33,794 nt of DNA. Origin: Streptomyces sp. H27-C3 (GTDB taxonomy: Bacteria; Actinomycetota; Actinomycetes; Streptomycetales; Streptomycetaceae). Below are positions 13,799 through 21,835 of the stretch, piece by piece. Both the position numbers and the translations under genes were made by a program. The stretch lies in NCBI RefSeq assembly GCF_030063415.1, contig NZ_JASITA010000050.1:14885-48678 (forward strand), written 5' to 3'. Under the pieces are notes generated by a model. It was given only the letters and a program-made list of their open reading frames with translations. It was not told the DNA's origin and did not search any database. Numbering within the stretch: the first letter of the stretch is position 1; the number at the start of each line of letters is the position of its first letter.

Positions 13799-14299
13799 TC
13801 ACTGCGTCCGCTCGTCCCGGGTCAGGTTCGTGAACGCGTCCAGGTTTCGTGTGGATTCGCCGCGCGATACCCGCCACGCGTACTCCTTGCGGATCGCAGT
13901 CGCGAAACCCAGCTCCAGCAGCGTGTTGAAGCTGCCGTCCGCCGCTTCCAGGACCGTCCCGAGCAGCCGGTCCAGTTCCTCCGGGGTAACCGCCGCCAGT
14001 GGGAGTTTGCCCGCGAGGTAGATGTCGCCGAGGCGGTCCACCGCGTAACTCACGCCGTAGAGGCGGAGGTTGCGTTCCAGGAGCCAGCGGTGCACCCCCG
14101 CCTCGTTCTCGTCGGGGTGGCGGATCACGAACGCGTTGACGGACAGCGCGTGCCGCCCGACGATCAGCGAGACCGTCGTGGACAGCTTGCGGGTGCCGGG
14201 GAGCTTGACGACGTAGGAGCCCGGATCAGGGCTCTCCCACTCCAGTTCAGCGTCCTTGAGGGTCGCTTCGACCACCTGTCGCGCGTCAGCGTCAGCCAT
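13799..14299 (-). CDS. YbjN domain protein
   Basis: A 166-aa soluble protein of the YbjN family, whose members resemble type III secretion chaperones in fold; the molecular role in actinobacteria is not established. The domain covers nearly the whole length. Features seen: a central strand pair SLIVGRHALSVNAFVIRHPD and the family-typical segment VHRWLLERNLRLYGVSYAVDRLGDIYLAG. It lies between the repeat region and mshA on the same strand as mshA, 43 bp downstream of it, so co-transcription is likely. From memory, mycobacteria also have a YbjN gene directly after mshA (Rv0487), so the pairing is old. Confidence 0.88.
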   Translation of the reverse strand: MADADARQVVEATLKDAELEWESPDPGSYVVKLPGTRKLSTTVSLIVGRHALSVNAFVIRHPDENEAGVHRWLLERNLRLYGVSYAVDRLGDIYLAGKLPLAAVTPEELDRLLGTVLEAADGSFNTLLELGFATAIRKEYAWRVSRGESTRNLDAFTNLTRDERTQ

Positions 14300-14342
14300 G
14301 CGGCGAGCCTACGCGAAGGGGATGGGGAGGGCTCGGCGCAGG

Positions 14343-15686
14343 TCAGCCGTGGTGGGTGTGTTCGCCACGGCGGTACTCGTGCATCGCGGCCGTGTAGACG
14401 TCGGCCGTCGCCGAGGCCGCCGTGCCCCAGCCGAAGGACTGCGCGTGCCGGGCGGCGGCCCCGCCCATGCGATCCACCAGGCCCGGGTCGTCGATGAAGC
14501 GGCGCAGCGCGTGGGCGTAACCGGCCGGGTCGTGGCCCTGGACCAGGACTCCGGTGACGCCGTCGCGCACCGCCACCGGAAGGCCGCCGACCGCCGCCGC
14601 GACCACGGGGGTGCCGACCGCCTCCGCCTCCAGGGCCACGAGGCCGAAGGACTCGCTGTACGACGGCATGACCAGCACCGACGCCGCCCGGAACCAATCC
14701 GCGAGCCGGTCCTGCCCGACCGGCGGACGGAACCGGACCACATCGGCCACCCCGAGGCGTGCGGCGAGCTTCTGCAGCCCCTCGGGCTTGGCGAGGCCGC
14801 TGCCGCTCGGGCCGCCGACGACCGGGACGACGATCTTCGTACGGAGCGAGGGGTCCGCGTCGAGCAGCACAGCGACCGCGCGCAGCAGGATGTCCGGCGC
14901 CTTCAGCGGCTGAATGCGCCCGGCGAACAGCGGGATGAAAGCTTCCTGCGGCAGGCCGAGCCGGGCGCGCGCCGCGGCCCGCCCGTCCGCCGGGCGGAAG
15001 CGGTCGAGATTCACTCCGGGGTGTACGACGGCGACCTTGCCGGGGTCGGCCTCGTAGAAACGGACCAGCTCGTCCGCCTCCTCCGCCGTATTGGCGATGA
15101 GCCGGTCGGCGGCGCGCACGATCTGGGTCTCGCCGATGACGCGGGCGGCGGGCTCGGGGGTGTCGCCCTCGGCGAGCGAGGCGTTCTTGACCTTGGCCAT
15201 GGTGTGCATGGCGTGCACCAGCGGGACCCCCCAGCGCTCGGCGGCGAGCCAGCCGACGTGTCCGGAGAGCCAGTAGTGGGAGTGCACGAGGTCGTAGTAG
15301 CCGGGCCGCTGTCCGGCCCAGGCCTGCATCACCCCGTGCGTGAAGGCGCAGAGCTGCGCGGGCAGCTCCTCCTTGGCGAGGCCCTCGTACGGCCCGGCGT
15401 CTATGTGCCGCACGAGCACCCCCGGAGCCAGCTCCACGGACACCGGCAGGCCGCCGGTGGTGGACCGGGTGAAGATCTCGACCTCTATGTTGATCGCGGC
15501 GAGGCGCTTGGCGAGCTCGACGATGTAGACGTTCATGCCGCCCGCGTCCCCCGTCCCCGGCTGGTGCAGCGGGGAGGTGTGGACGCTGAGCATGGCGATA
15601 CGACGCGGCTTACGATGGCCGCCGGGCAGCCGCAGGCGGGGTGGCGCCGCCAGTGTGCCGGCGAGTCGGGAGACGTACTGGCTCAC
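14343..15686 (-). CDS. mshA: D-inositol-3-phosphate glycosyltransferase MshA
   Basis: First step of mycothiol synthesis: transfers GlcNAc from UDP-GlcNAc to 1L-myo-inositol 1-phosphate. It is a GT4-family, GT-B fold enzyme of 447 aa. Seen: the N-terminal loop LSVHTSPLHQPGTGDAGGMN (acceptor and donor binding), HSHYWLSGHVG, a donor-side GGPSGSGLAKPEG, and the EX7E motif in SYSESFGLVALEAE. The GTG at 15686 is preferred over an upstream ATG at 15779 because the family starts SQYVSRL and a GAGGA ribosome site lies 8 nt before it. It is followed closely by the YbjN gene. Mycothiol is the main thiol of actinobacteria and detoxifies the oxidants and electrophiles other genes here deal with. Confidence 0.96.
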   Translation of the reverse strand: MSQYVSRLAGTLAAPPRLRLPGGHRKPRRIAMLSVHTSPLHQPGTGDAGGMNVYIVELAKRLAAINIEVEIFTRSTTGGLPVSVELAPGVLVRHIDAGPYEGLAKEELPAQLCAFTHGVMQAWAGQRPGYYDLVHSHYWLSGHVGWLAAERWGVPLVHAMHTMAKVKNASLAEGDTPEPAARVIGETQIVRAADRLIANTAEEADELVRFYEADPGKVAVVHPGVNLDRFRPADGRAAARARLGLPQEAFIPLFAGRIQPLKAPDILLRAVAVLLDADPSLRTKIVVPVVGGPSGSGLAKPEGLQKLAARLGVADVVRFRPPVGQDRLADWFRAASVLVMPSYSESFGLVALEAEAVGTPVVAAAVGGLPVAVRDGVTGVLVQGHDPAGYAHALRRFIDDPGLVDRMGGAAARHAQSFGWGTAASATADVYTAAMHEYRRGEHTHHG

Positions 15687-15858
15687 GCGACGGTCCTCTT
15701 CGCTGGGGGCATGGCAGGGCGGGGGCACGAGAACCCCTGCCACAGGCGCAAACAGCGGAACACGCTCTCTCATTTCCATTTTGCCAAATAATTACCAGGG
15801 CTTCCTCAACCTCTACGGACGATCAACCGCACTGCTCACGGGCGCTTACGCTCACCTC

Positions 15859-16665
15859 ATGGCTTCCCGCACGTCCTCCTCGCGCCCGGTGGGCGCCGTG
15901 ACCCGCGGGACCACCAACCCCAACCGGCTGCGTCGCATGGACCGCTGGATCGCCGCCGTCCACGGCCCCGAGCTGCGGCGTTGCACGGATCCGGTGGCAG
16001 TCGACCTCGGGTACGGGGCCGCGCCGTGGACCGCCGTAGAACTGCTCGGCCGACTGCGTACCGTCGCCCCCGCCACCGAGGTGGTGGGCATCGAGATCGA
16101 ACCGGCCCGGGTCGCGGGCGCGAAGCCGTACGAGCGGGCGGGCCTCGCCTTCCGGCACGGCGGCTTCGAGGTGCCGCTGCCGGACGGGCGGCGCCCCGCC
16201 CTGATCCGGGCGGCGAATGTGCTGCGGCAGTACGACGAGGGGGAGGTCGCCGCCGTTTGGGCACTGCTTTGCGGGCGGCTGGCGCCGGGCGGGCTGCTGG
16301 TCGAGGGGACGTGCGACGAGATCGGGCGGCGGCACGTGTGGGTCGCGCTCGGGCCCGAGGGTCCGCGCACGGTCACCTTCGCGACCCGGCTCGGGTCGTT
16401 GGACCGCCCGTCGGACCTGGCGGAGCGGCTGCCCAAGGCGCTCATCCACCGCAATGTGCCGGGCGAGCCGGTGCACGCGTTCCTGCGGGACTTCGACCGG
16501 GCGTGGGCCGCGGCGGCGCCGTACGCCTCGCTGGGCGCCCGGCAGCGCTGGATCAACGCGGTGCGCGCACTGTCCGCCGACTGGCCGCTGACGGACGGGC
16601 AACGGCGGTGGCGGCAGGGTGAAGTGACGGTGAACTGGGCCGCTCTCCAGCCGCGCACCGCCTGA
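15859..16665 (+). CDS. SAM-dependent class I methyltransferase, unknown substrate
   Basis: A 268-aa Rossmann-fold methyltransferase. Seen: the N-terminal segment TRGTTNPNRLRRMDRW, motif I VAVDLGYGAAPWTAVEL (a variant of the SAM-binding glycine loop), an acidic residue after strand 2 (VVGIEIEP), and RAANVLRQYDEGEV where the catalytic strand 4 would lie. The ATG at 15859 is chosen as the start of conserved-looking sequence; the open frame extends upstream into the mshA leader, where no family character is seen. It is divergent from mshA with about 170 bp between them. The substrate is unknown. Confidence 0.82.
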   Translation: MASRTSSSRPVGAVTRGTTNPNRLRRMDRWIAAVHGPELRRCTDPVAVDLGYGAAPWTAVELLGRLRTVAPATEVVGIEIEPARVAGAKPYERAGLAFRHGGFEVPLPDGRRPALIRAANVLRQYDEGEVAAVWALLCGRLAPGGLLVEGTCDEIGRRHVWVALGPEGPRTVTFATRLGSLDRPSDLAERLPKALIHRNVPGEPVHAFLRDFDRAWAAAAPYASLGARQRWINAVRALSADWPLTDGQRRWRQGEVTVNWAALQPRTA

Positions 16666-16845
16666 AACCTCTTCGGGATCACCTTCAACGCCCCGCGGAT
16701 TCAGGGAACGTGGGGCTCGGGCCGGTCGTCTGAAAGGTGTGAGTGGGGCGTTCGAACCTGATGGGTGAGGAGCATTCGAAACGGGCGGGCGGGGCCTCTG
16801 TCGCTTTGACGGACGGCATGGCAGCATCACGGCAGCGCGCCTAAG

Positions 16846-16858
16846 TTACTGACGGTAA
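16846..16858. promoter_or_regulatory. TTAC-N5-GTAA palindrome before the NlpC/P60 gene
   Basis: A short perfect inverted repeat (TTACTGACGGTAA), 27 nt before the GTG start, within the likely untranslated leader. It could be an operator; no match to a c-di-AMP riboswitch, which controls some Streptomyces wall hydrolases, was found. Confidence 0.3.
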
Positions 16859-16885
16859 ATCAGATGTGGGATCCGGGGGGAATTC

Positions 16886-17926
16886 GTGAACGGACGTCGC
16901 AGCGCCGCGACAGCAGCCACGCTGACCTGCGCCTTGGCGGTGCTCGCGGTGCCGGGCACGGCGCATGCGGACCCCAAGCCGCCCAGGAGCGAGCAGAGGC
17001 TCCAGGAGGTCCGCAGCGAGATCGACGGCCTCTACCGCAAGGCCGCGCTCGCCACCGACTCCTTCAACCTCGCCGAGGAGCGGGCCGACAAGCAGTCGTC
17101 GGAGATCGTGAAACTGGCGCGGGAGATCGTCAAGGGGCAGAACAAGATCGACCAGTTGAAGAAGCGGGCCGGAGCCGAGGCGCGCGCCCAGTACCGCGGC
17201 GGCGGCCTGCCGGCCGAGGCACGCCTGATGCTCAGCGGCGACCCACAGCTCTTCCTGGACGGCGCGGGCCGGTTCCGCGAAGGCCAGCAGGCAACCAAGG
17301 GACTTCTGGGCGAACTGTCCCGCACCCAGGCCGACTTGAAGATCTATACGCAGGACGCGACGGACCAGTGGAAGAAGCTGGAGTCCCACCGCAAGAAGAA
17401 GGAAGCGGCGAAGAAGGAAGTCAAGAAGCAGCTCGCCGCCGCCAAGAAGCTCGAATCGACGCTGGAGAAGGAGGAGCGGGCCCGGCTCCTCGCGATGGAG
17501 CAGGAGGCGGAGCAGAAGGCGCAGACCGCCTGGCTCGACTCCGGCGCGCTCAAGACCGTCGGAGGCAAGGCGACGGCCTCGGGCAAGACCGCCGTGGCGT
17601 ACGCGACCGCGCAGATCGGCAAGCCGTACGTGTGGGGCGCGGAGGGCCCGGGGTCCTTCGACTGCTCGGGGCTGACGTCACAGGCGTGGCTCGCGGCCGG
17701 ACGGGGCATTCCGCGCACCTCCCAGGAGCAGTGGAAGCGACTGCCGCGGGTCGCCACGAAGGACATGCTGCCGGGCGACCTGATCATTTACTTCGGCGAC
17801 GCGAGCCATGTCGGGATGTATATCGGCGACGGCGCCATCGTGCACGCACCGCGTCCCGGCCGGGACGTGACGATCGCGGGCGCGGGCTCGATGCCGATAC
17901 TCGGGGTCGTGCGACCGGGGAACTAG
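16886..17926 (+). CDS. Secreted NlpC/P60 peptidoglycan endopeptidase with coiled coil
   Basis: Cell-wall hydrolase cleaving stem-peptide bonds outside the cell. The 346-aa protein has a Sec signal peptide (1-28, cut after GTAHA), a long charged coiled-coil region (about 35-225, rich in K, E, A and Q with EKEERARLLAMEQEAEQKAQ), and a C-terminal NlpC/P60 domain (237-346). The catalytic residues are C260 in SFDCSGL, H308 in SHVGMY and H320 in IVHAPR. This is the architecture of Rip/DIP1281-type hydrolases, where the coiled coil keeps the enzyme inactive until engaged. The GTG at 16886 follows GGGGGGAATTC. Confidence 0.95.
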   Translation: MNGRRSAATAATLTCALAVLAVPGTAHADPKPPRSEQRLQEVRSEIDGLYRKAALATDSFNLAEERADKQSSEIVKLAREIVKGQNKIDQLKKRAGAEARAQYRGGGLPAEARLMLSGDPQLFLDGAGRFREGQQATKGLLGELSRTQADLKIYTQDATDQWKKLESHRKKKEAAKKEVKKQLAAAKKLESTLEKEERARLLAMEQEAEQKAQTAWLDSGALKTVGGKATASGKTAVAYATAQIGKPYVWGAEGPGSFDCSGLTSQAWLAAGRGIPRTSQEQWKRLPRVATKDMLPGDLIIYFGDASHVGMYIGDGAIVHAPRPGRDVTIAGAGSMPILGVVRPGN

Positions 17927-18562
17927 CGGGCGGCGGCGCCGGGCTCCGGTGACGGGACGGGCGGGCTTGCCAGGACGGGCGTGATGGGTCCGGTCGGGAC
18001 GCCGGAGCCCCGGCCTTGGTCGGGACCCCGGGAGCGGAGACCTTGGCTGGCGCTCCGGAGCGACCCCGGTCGGGACGGAGCCGGTCGGGACGCTGGAGGC
18101 GGAAGCCTTGGCTGGCGCTCCGGAGCGACCCCGGCCAGGACGGAGCCGGTCAGGGCGCCTGGGCGGCCTCGGTCGGCAGCCGGGCCTCCGGGGCGGGGCC
18201 TCGCTCAGGATCCCTCGGCGGCGCCCTGGCCGGGCCCCGGACACGGCCATTGGCGAGCAACTCCGGAGCCCCTCAACCGGATCCGGGGCTGGGCGTCGGC
18301 CGGGCCCTGGGCCGAGCCTCCCGGACAGCCTCGATCCGACTTCCTCGGGCGGCCTCCGTCGGCGCCCGGATGCCCTTGGTCGGAACCCCAGCGGGACCGC
18401 CCGCGTCAGATCCCTGGGCGCGGCCTCGGCCGGCCCCGGGGTTCTACCAGGGAGGCTTTCGGTTCGCCCCTCGGGCGGGTCCGGGCGGGTCCCTCCCGGG
18501 GTGGGCTCCGTCGGGCCCGTGCAACGGTCCCCGGGCGGCGCGCTCGGGGTGATGTTCGTCAT
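17678..18562 (-). CDS. Possible proline-rich protein of unknown function
   Basis: An ATG at 18562 has an excellent ribosome site on the minus strand (GGAGGGACCC), and the frame is open for 294 codons. The composition is Pro/Arg/Gly-rich with no recognisable domain, and the last 80 codons lie antisense to the NlpC/P60 gene, so the distal part cannot be real coding in this form. The middle also contains a 53-bp duplication. Either a short proline-rich gene whose frame has drifted, or a chance open frame in very GC-rich DNA. Confidence 0.2.
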   Translation of the reverse strand: MTNITPSAPPGDRCTGPTEPTPGGTRPDPPEGRTESLPGRTPGPAEAAPRDLTRAVPLGFRPRASGRRRRPPEEVGSRLSGRLGPGPGRRPAPDPVEGLRSCSPMAVSGARPGRRRGILSEAPPRRPGCRPRPPRRPDRLRPGRGRSGAPAKASASSVPTGSVPTGVAPERQPRSPLPGSRPRPGLRRPDRTHHARPGKPARPVTGARRRRPLVPRSHDPEYRHRARARDRHVPAGTRCVHDGAVADIHPDMARVAEVNDQVARQHVLRGDPRQSLPLLLGGARNAPSGREPRL

Positions 18563-18733
18563 GGGTCCCTCCCCCTCCCACCCCGTCGGATGCGTTGTGG
18601 GAAGCGGCATATGACGATGACGGTTCCCCTCGGGCCATTCCGTTGCGGCGCCGGGTAACGCTAAGGTCCCCGTTTGGCGGAACGTCGATCGTCGTGCCGC
18701 CGCGCCCTCGGGGGGAGGGAAGGAACCCAACCG
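17927..18733. other. Very GC-rich gap between NlpC/P60 and PP2C genes
   Basis: Apart from the doubtful minus-strand frame there is no gene. The stretch is dominated by short words of CGGAGC/CCGGTCGGGAC type and a 53-bp duplication, then a likely promoter region for the phosphatase gene. Confidence 0.4.
18041..18158. repeat. 53-bp duplicated unit in the GC-rich gap
   Basis: Copies at 18041-18093 and 18106-18158, beginning CCTTGGCTGGCGCTCCGGAG, four mismatches in all, separated by 12 bp. The length (53) is not a multiple of three. Confidence 0.8.
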
Positions 18734-20053
18734 ATGCCCGTACCCATAGCGCGGCAGCGAGCGAGCCCGGCCGTGGAGAACGGTCAGGCCGGTCCGCCGT
18801 TGCACCCGACCGGGACCGCGCCGCCCAGCGCACCCACGCCCGCCTCCCAGGAGGCACCGTCCGCGCCGTCCGCCTACGGCACCGACCTGACGCTGCTGGT
18901 GATCGAGGACGACCCGGCTGCGACGTTCACCGTGCCCTCGCTGCTCGACGCGGCCGGCACCCGGGTCCGTATCCGCACCGCTCGCAACCTCACCGAGGCC
19001 GAGCGGCTGCTCACGGACGACGTCCACTGCATCCTGCTCGACCTCGACCTGCCCGCTCCCGAAGGCGCGGACGACGAGCTGGCCACGCTGCGGCGCGTAC
19101 TGCGGCTCGCGCCGCGTCACGCCGTGCTGGCGCTGACCGCCGAGACCGACACCGAGCGAGCCACGGAGGCGGTACGGGTCGGCGCCCAGGACTATCTCTT
19201 CCGCGACGAGCTGGACGGGCGCCAGCTCAGCCGCGCCATCCGGTACGCGGTGGAGCGCAAGCGCGCCGACACCGCGCAGCACAAGCTCGCCGAGTCACGG
19301 CTGCGCGCCCAGGAGAACGCCCGCCTGGAGCGCGGCCTGCTGCCGAAGCCGCTCCTCGAAGGCTCGAACCTGCGCTTCGCCTCGCGCTACCGGCCGGGGC
19401 GCTCGCGCGCGCTGCTCGGCGGGGACTTCTACGACACGGTCCGCACCTCCGACGGCACGGTCCACGCGATGATCGGCGACGTCTGCGGACACGGCCCGGA
19501 CGAGGCCGCGCTCGGCGTGGAACTGCGCATAGCCTGGCGCGCGTTGACCTTCGCGGGCCTGTGCGGCGACGAGCTGCTCTCCACCCTCCAGCAGGTGCTG
19601 GAGCACGAGCGCGCGAGCGAGGAAATCTTCGCCACCCTCTGCACCGTCGACATCGCGCCGGACGGCCGCCGGGCCGGTCTGTGCCTGGCCGGACACCCGG
19701 CGCCGCTGATCGCCCGCAGCGGCGAGGCCGCGAAGCTTCTTCCGTACGAGAACGGGGGCCCCGCCCTCGGCCTGCTGCCGCGCGCACGCTGGCCGCGCCG
19801 GCAGGTGGAGCTGGGCGGCTCCTGGAGCCTGATGATGTACACGGACGGGCTCATCGAGGGCCGCGTCGGCCCGCCCGGCACGAAGCAGCGGCTGGGCCAG
19901 GACGGCATGGTCGAGATGATCAATCGTCAGCTGGCAGCCGGACTGAGCGGCGAGGAGCTGCTGGACGCCGCGGTCACCGAGGTGCGGGACCTGAACGGCG
20001 GGGAGCTGACCGACGACGTCGCCGTACTGCTCCTGGACCGCGACCGGCCCTGA
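18734..20053 (+). CDS. Response regulator fused to a PP2C-type (SpoIIE) phosphatase
   Basis: Likely dephosphorylates an anti-anti-sigma factor or similar target in a partner-switching stress pathway, gated by receiver phosphorylation. The 439-aa protein has a Pro/Ala-rich lead (1-50), a receiver domain (about 53-175; acidic pair in VIEDDP, phosphoacceptor Asp in CILLDLDLP), a helical linker with AQHKLAESRLRAQENARLERGLLP, and a PP2C/SpoIIE domain (about 210-435). The metal ligands lie in GGDFYDT, GDVCGHGPDEA and ELTDDVAVLLL. The ATG at 18734 follows GGAAGGAAC; an upstream in-frame start at 18674 adds only basic low-complexity sequence. The kinase and target are not encoded in this window. Confidence 0.92.
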   Translation: MPVPIARQRASPAVENGQAGPPLHPTGTAPPSAPTPASQEAPSAPSAYGTDLTLLVIEDDPAATFTVPSLLDAAGTRVRIRTARNLTEAERLLTDDVHCILLDLDLPAPEGADDELATLRRVLRLAPRHAVLALTAETDTERATEAVRVGAQDYLFRDELDGRQLSRAIRYAVERKRADTAQHKLAESRLRAQENARLERGLLPKPLLEGSNLRFASRYRPGRSRALLGGDFYDTVRTSDGTVHAMIGDVCGHGPDEAALGVELRIAWRALTFAGLCGDELLSTLQQVLEHERASEEIFATLCTVDIAPDGRRAGLCLAGHPAPLIARSGEAAKLLPYENGGPALGLLPRARWPRRQVELGGSWSLMMYTDGLIEGRVGPPGTKQRLGQDGMVEMINRQLAAGLSGEELLDAAVTEVRDLNGGELTDDVAVLLLDRDRP

Positions 20054-20090
20054 GTCCGGAGCCCGAAACCCGAAACCCGAAGGAGCCGGC

Positions 20091-20114
20091 GGGAGCCCGA
20101 CGAGCGGGCTGCCC
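20091..20114. terminator. Probable bidirectional terminator
   Basis: GGGAGCCCG and CGGGCTGCCC pair around ACGAG with one internal mismatch, between the convergent phosphatase and DUF2516 genes. No T-run. Confidence 0.35.
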
Positions 20115-20156
20115 CCGAAGGCGCGGCCAGGACCAGGCCCTCACGGGCCCGGGGAC

Positions 20157-20513
20157 TCAGCGACCGCCGTTGTACGGCCCGTAGGGGCCGTCGCTGCTGC
20201 TGCCGCCCTTGCGACCGCCGCCTCCGCGACCGCCGCCCGAGACCTCCTTGATCGCGGGCCGTACGTCCACCATGAAGACGATCGTGGCGACGAGCCCGGC
20301 GATCTGCAGGAACAGCATCGGGACGAAGAGATTCACGGCCACCGTGACGCCGAGGAGGACCAGCCAGAAGACCTTGGTCTTCTTGTCGGCGGCGCGGTAG
20401 GCGTCCTCGCGGGCCGTCGCGGCGAAGAACAGCGCCACCACGGCGAGGACGAGCATGGCGAGGTTGAGCAACGACATCAGAGTGCCGAATCCCGAAAGCA
20501 ACATGCTGTGCAC
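20157..20513 (-). CDS. DUF2516 family small membrane protein
   Basis: A 118-aa inner-membrane protein with three hydrophobic stretches (about 5-30, 48-68 and 68-82 in the form WLVLLGVTVAVNLF and MLFLQIAGLVATIVFMVDVRP), followed by a Gly-rich cytoplasmic tail with GGGRGGGGRKGG. The invariant-looking VDVRPAIKE after the last helix matches the DUF2516 family. The start is GTG at 20513 or ATG at 20505; both leave the helices intact. From memory, mycobacteria have the same order of XRE regulator, HBHA and a small membrane protein (Rv0474-Rv0476). The function is unknown. Confidence 0.8.
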   Translation of the reverse strand: MHSMLLSGFGTLMSLLNLAMLVLAVVALFFAATAREDAYRAADKKTKVFWLVLLGVTVAVNLFVPMLFLQIAGLVATIVFMVDVRPAIKEVSGGGRGGGGRKGGSSSDGPYGPYNGGR

Positions 20514-20596
20514 CGCCTAGAGAGTGGGTGAGCGCCTCGCGGCCAAGGTACCTGGACAACGGGCCGGACACCCATAAGGTGCCCGGCCCGCCTGCC

Positions 20597-20617
20597 ACGT
20601 ACTACGTACTACGTACT
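20597..20617. repeat. ACGTACT triplicate
   Basis: Three perfect 7-bp tandem copies in the spacer between the DUF2516 and HBHA-like genes, followed by alternating CGCGC/CGCAC words. A simple-sequence tract. Confidence 0.7.
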
Positions 20618-20700
20618 CGCGCACTCGCGCACACGCGCTTGTGCCGATGCGCTCGCGCTGATGCGCTTCTGCTGATGAGCCCAAGTTAATGAGCTCGTGC

Positions 20701-21300
20701 TTACTTCTCCGCGGCCGGCGTGGCCTTCTTGGCCGTCGACTTGCGCGGAGTGGCCTTCTTCGCAGGAGCGGCACCGGAGTCGGTGCTCTTGGCCTCCGTG
20801 CCCGTGCCCAACTCCTTGTCGGCCTCGGCCTCGGCCGCGGTGCCGGTCTCGGTCTCCGGGGCGGGCTCGACGGCGACCGCGATCTCGTTGATCTCCTCGG
20901 CCACCTCGCCGCGCCACGTCTTCACGGTCTGCTCGCCGTGCTCGGCGACCCGCTCGTACGTCTCGCGCATCTTGACCGCGGCCTCGGCGGCGTAGCCGAC
21001 GCCCCGCAGCGCGATGTCCTGGGCCGACTCGCCCAGCTTCTTCAGGTCGGTGTCGATGCTGCCGAGCACCTCGGTGACCTTCGCCTGGGCCTCCTTGGCC
21101 TGGCTGACCACCTTGTCCTGCACGACCTTGGGGTCGGTGTTGCGTACGGACTCGATACGGGAAGGGACCTCGGTGCGCAGCTGGTCGATCAGCGCGGGGA
21201 CCTTCTTCGCCTGCTGCACGGCGTTGTCGGCGGTGCCGGCCACGAAGTAGAGGGGGGTCGGATCGGTGAAGGTCTTACGCAGGTCATCGGTGTTGGCCAT
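20701..21300 (-). CDS. HBHA-like heparin-binding hemagglutinin homologue
   Basis: Actinobacterial relative of the mycobacterial heparin-binding hemagglutinin; in Streptomyces it is more likely an envelope or membrane-associated structural protein than an adhesin. The 199-aa protein opens with DLRKTFTDPTPLYFVAGTAD, then a long amphipathic helical coiled-coil segment (about 25-140), an acidic stretch rich in ETETGT and AEAEADKE, and a Lys/Ala/Pro-rich tail with KKATPRKSTAKKATPA like the lysine-rich heparin-binding tail of HBHA. No signal peptide is present, as in HBHA. It is downstream of and same-strand with an XRE regulator, as in Mycobacterium. Confidence 0.85.
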   Translation of the reverse strand: MANTDDLRKTFTDPTPLYFVAGTADNAVQQAKKVPALIDQLRTEVPSRIESVRNTDPKVVQDKVVSQAKEAQAKVTEVLGSIDTDLKKLGESAQDIALRGVGYAAEAAVKMRETYERVAEHGEQTVKTWRGEVAEEINEIAVAVEPAPETETGTAAEAEADKELGTGTEAKSTDSGAAPAKKATPRKSTAKKATPAAEK

Positions 21301-21323
21301 GACTGTGGTCCTCCCGGATCAGT

Positions 21324-21785
21324 TCAGTGTGAGGGTGAGGCGGCGTCAGTGCCGTCGGTGCCGGTCGTGCCCGAGCCGGTCGTGCCCGAGCCGGTCGTGC
21401 CCGAGCCGGTCGTGCCCGAGCCGGTGATGTCCGAGCCGTCCAGTCCGTTTTCCTTGCGGAAAGACTCGTAGATCTGCAGCAGCACCTGCTTCTGCCGCTC
21501 GTTGATCGAGGGGTCGGCCAGGATGACGGCTCGCGTCTCCAGCTCGTCCCGCTCCCGCTCATCGAGGATCCCTGCCTGCACGTACAGCGTCTCGGCGGAG
21601 ATCCGCAGCGCCTTCGCAAGCTGCTGCAGGATGTCCGCGCTCGGCTTGCGCAGGCCGCGTTCGATCTGACTGAGGTACGGATTGGACACCCCGGCGGCTT
21701 CGGCGAGCTGCCGCAACGACAGCTGCGCGTTGCGCCGCTGCTCGCGCAGATACTCGCCGAGATTTCCGACGTTGAGTGATGCCAT
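21324..21785 (-). CDS. XRE-family regulator, partner of the HBHA-like gene
   Basis: A 153-aa DNA-binding protein. The N-terminal HTH_3 domain (about 8-65) contains LRQLAEAAGVSNPYLSQIER, the recognition helix being SNPYLSQIE. A second conserved helical block follows (RAVILADPSINERQKQVLLQ, about 86-110). The C-terminus is a run of TTGSG pentapeptides from a 15-bp tandem repeat and is probably disordered. It likely autoregulates through the palindrome 30 nt upstream and controls the HBHA-like gene 23 bp downstream. From memory this matches Rv0474 in position and domain content. Confidence 0.9.
   Translation of the reverse strand: MASLNVGNLGEYLREQRRNAQLSLRQLAEAAGVSNPYLSQIERGLRKPSADILQQLAKALRISAETLYVQAGILDERERDELETRAVILADPSINERQKQVLLQIYESFRKENGLDGSDITGSGTTGSGTTGSGTTGSGTTGTDGTDAASPSH
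21361..21435. repeat. 15-bp minisatellite coding TTGSG repeats
   Basis: Four perfect tandem copies of a 15-nt unit (21361-21420) and a fifth degenerate copy (21421-21435). In frame, so copy number can change without breaking the gene. Confidence 0.88.
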
Positions 21786-21815
21786 GCCTCGATGGTGCGG
21801 TACGAGTGCTAACTA

Positions 21816-21835
21816 TTGCAAGCGAATGCTTGCAA
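21816..21835. promoter_or_regulatory. Operator TTGCAAGC-GAAT-GCTTGCAA
   Basis: A perfect 8-bp-arm palindrome, 31 nt before the XRE start. Its half-site TGCAAG recurs just upstream as TATTGCAAG within the same element. The size and position suit a dimeric XRE repressor binding its own promoter. Confidence 0.65.

Noticed and set aside
16670..16885. c-di-AMP (ydaO) riboswitch upstream of the NlpC/P60 gene
   Set aside because: Such switches precede wall-hydrolase genes in Streptomyces, but the conserved core elements could not be found in this leader.
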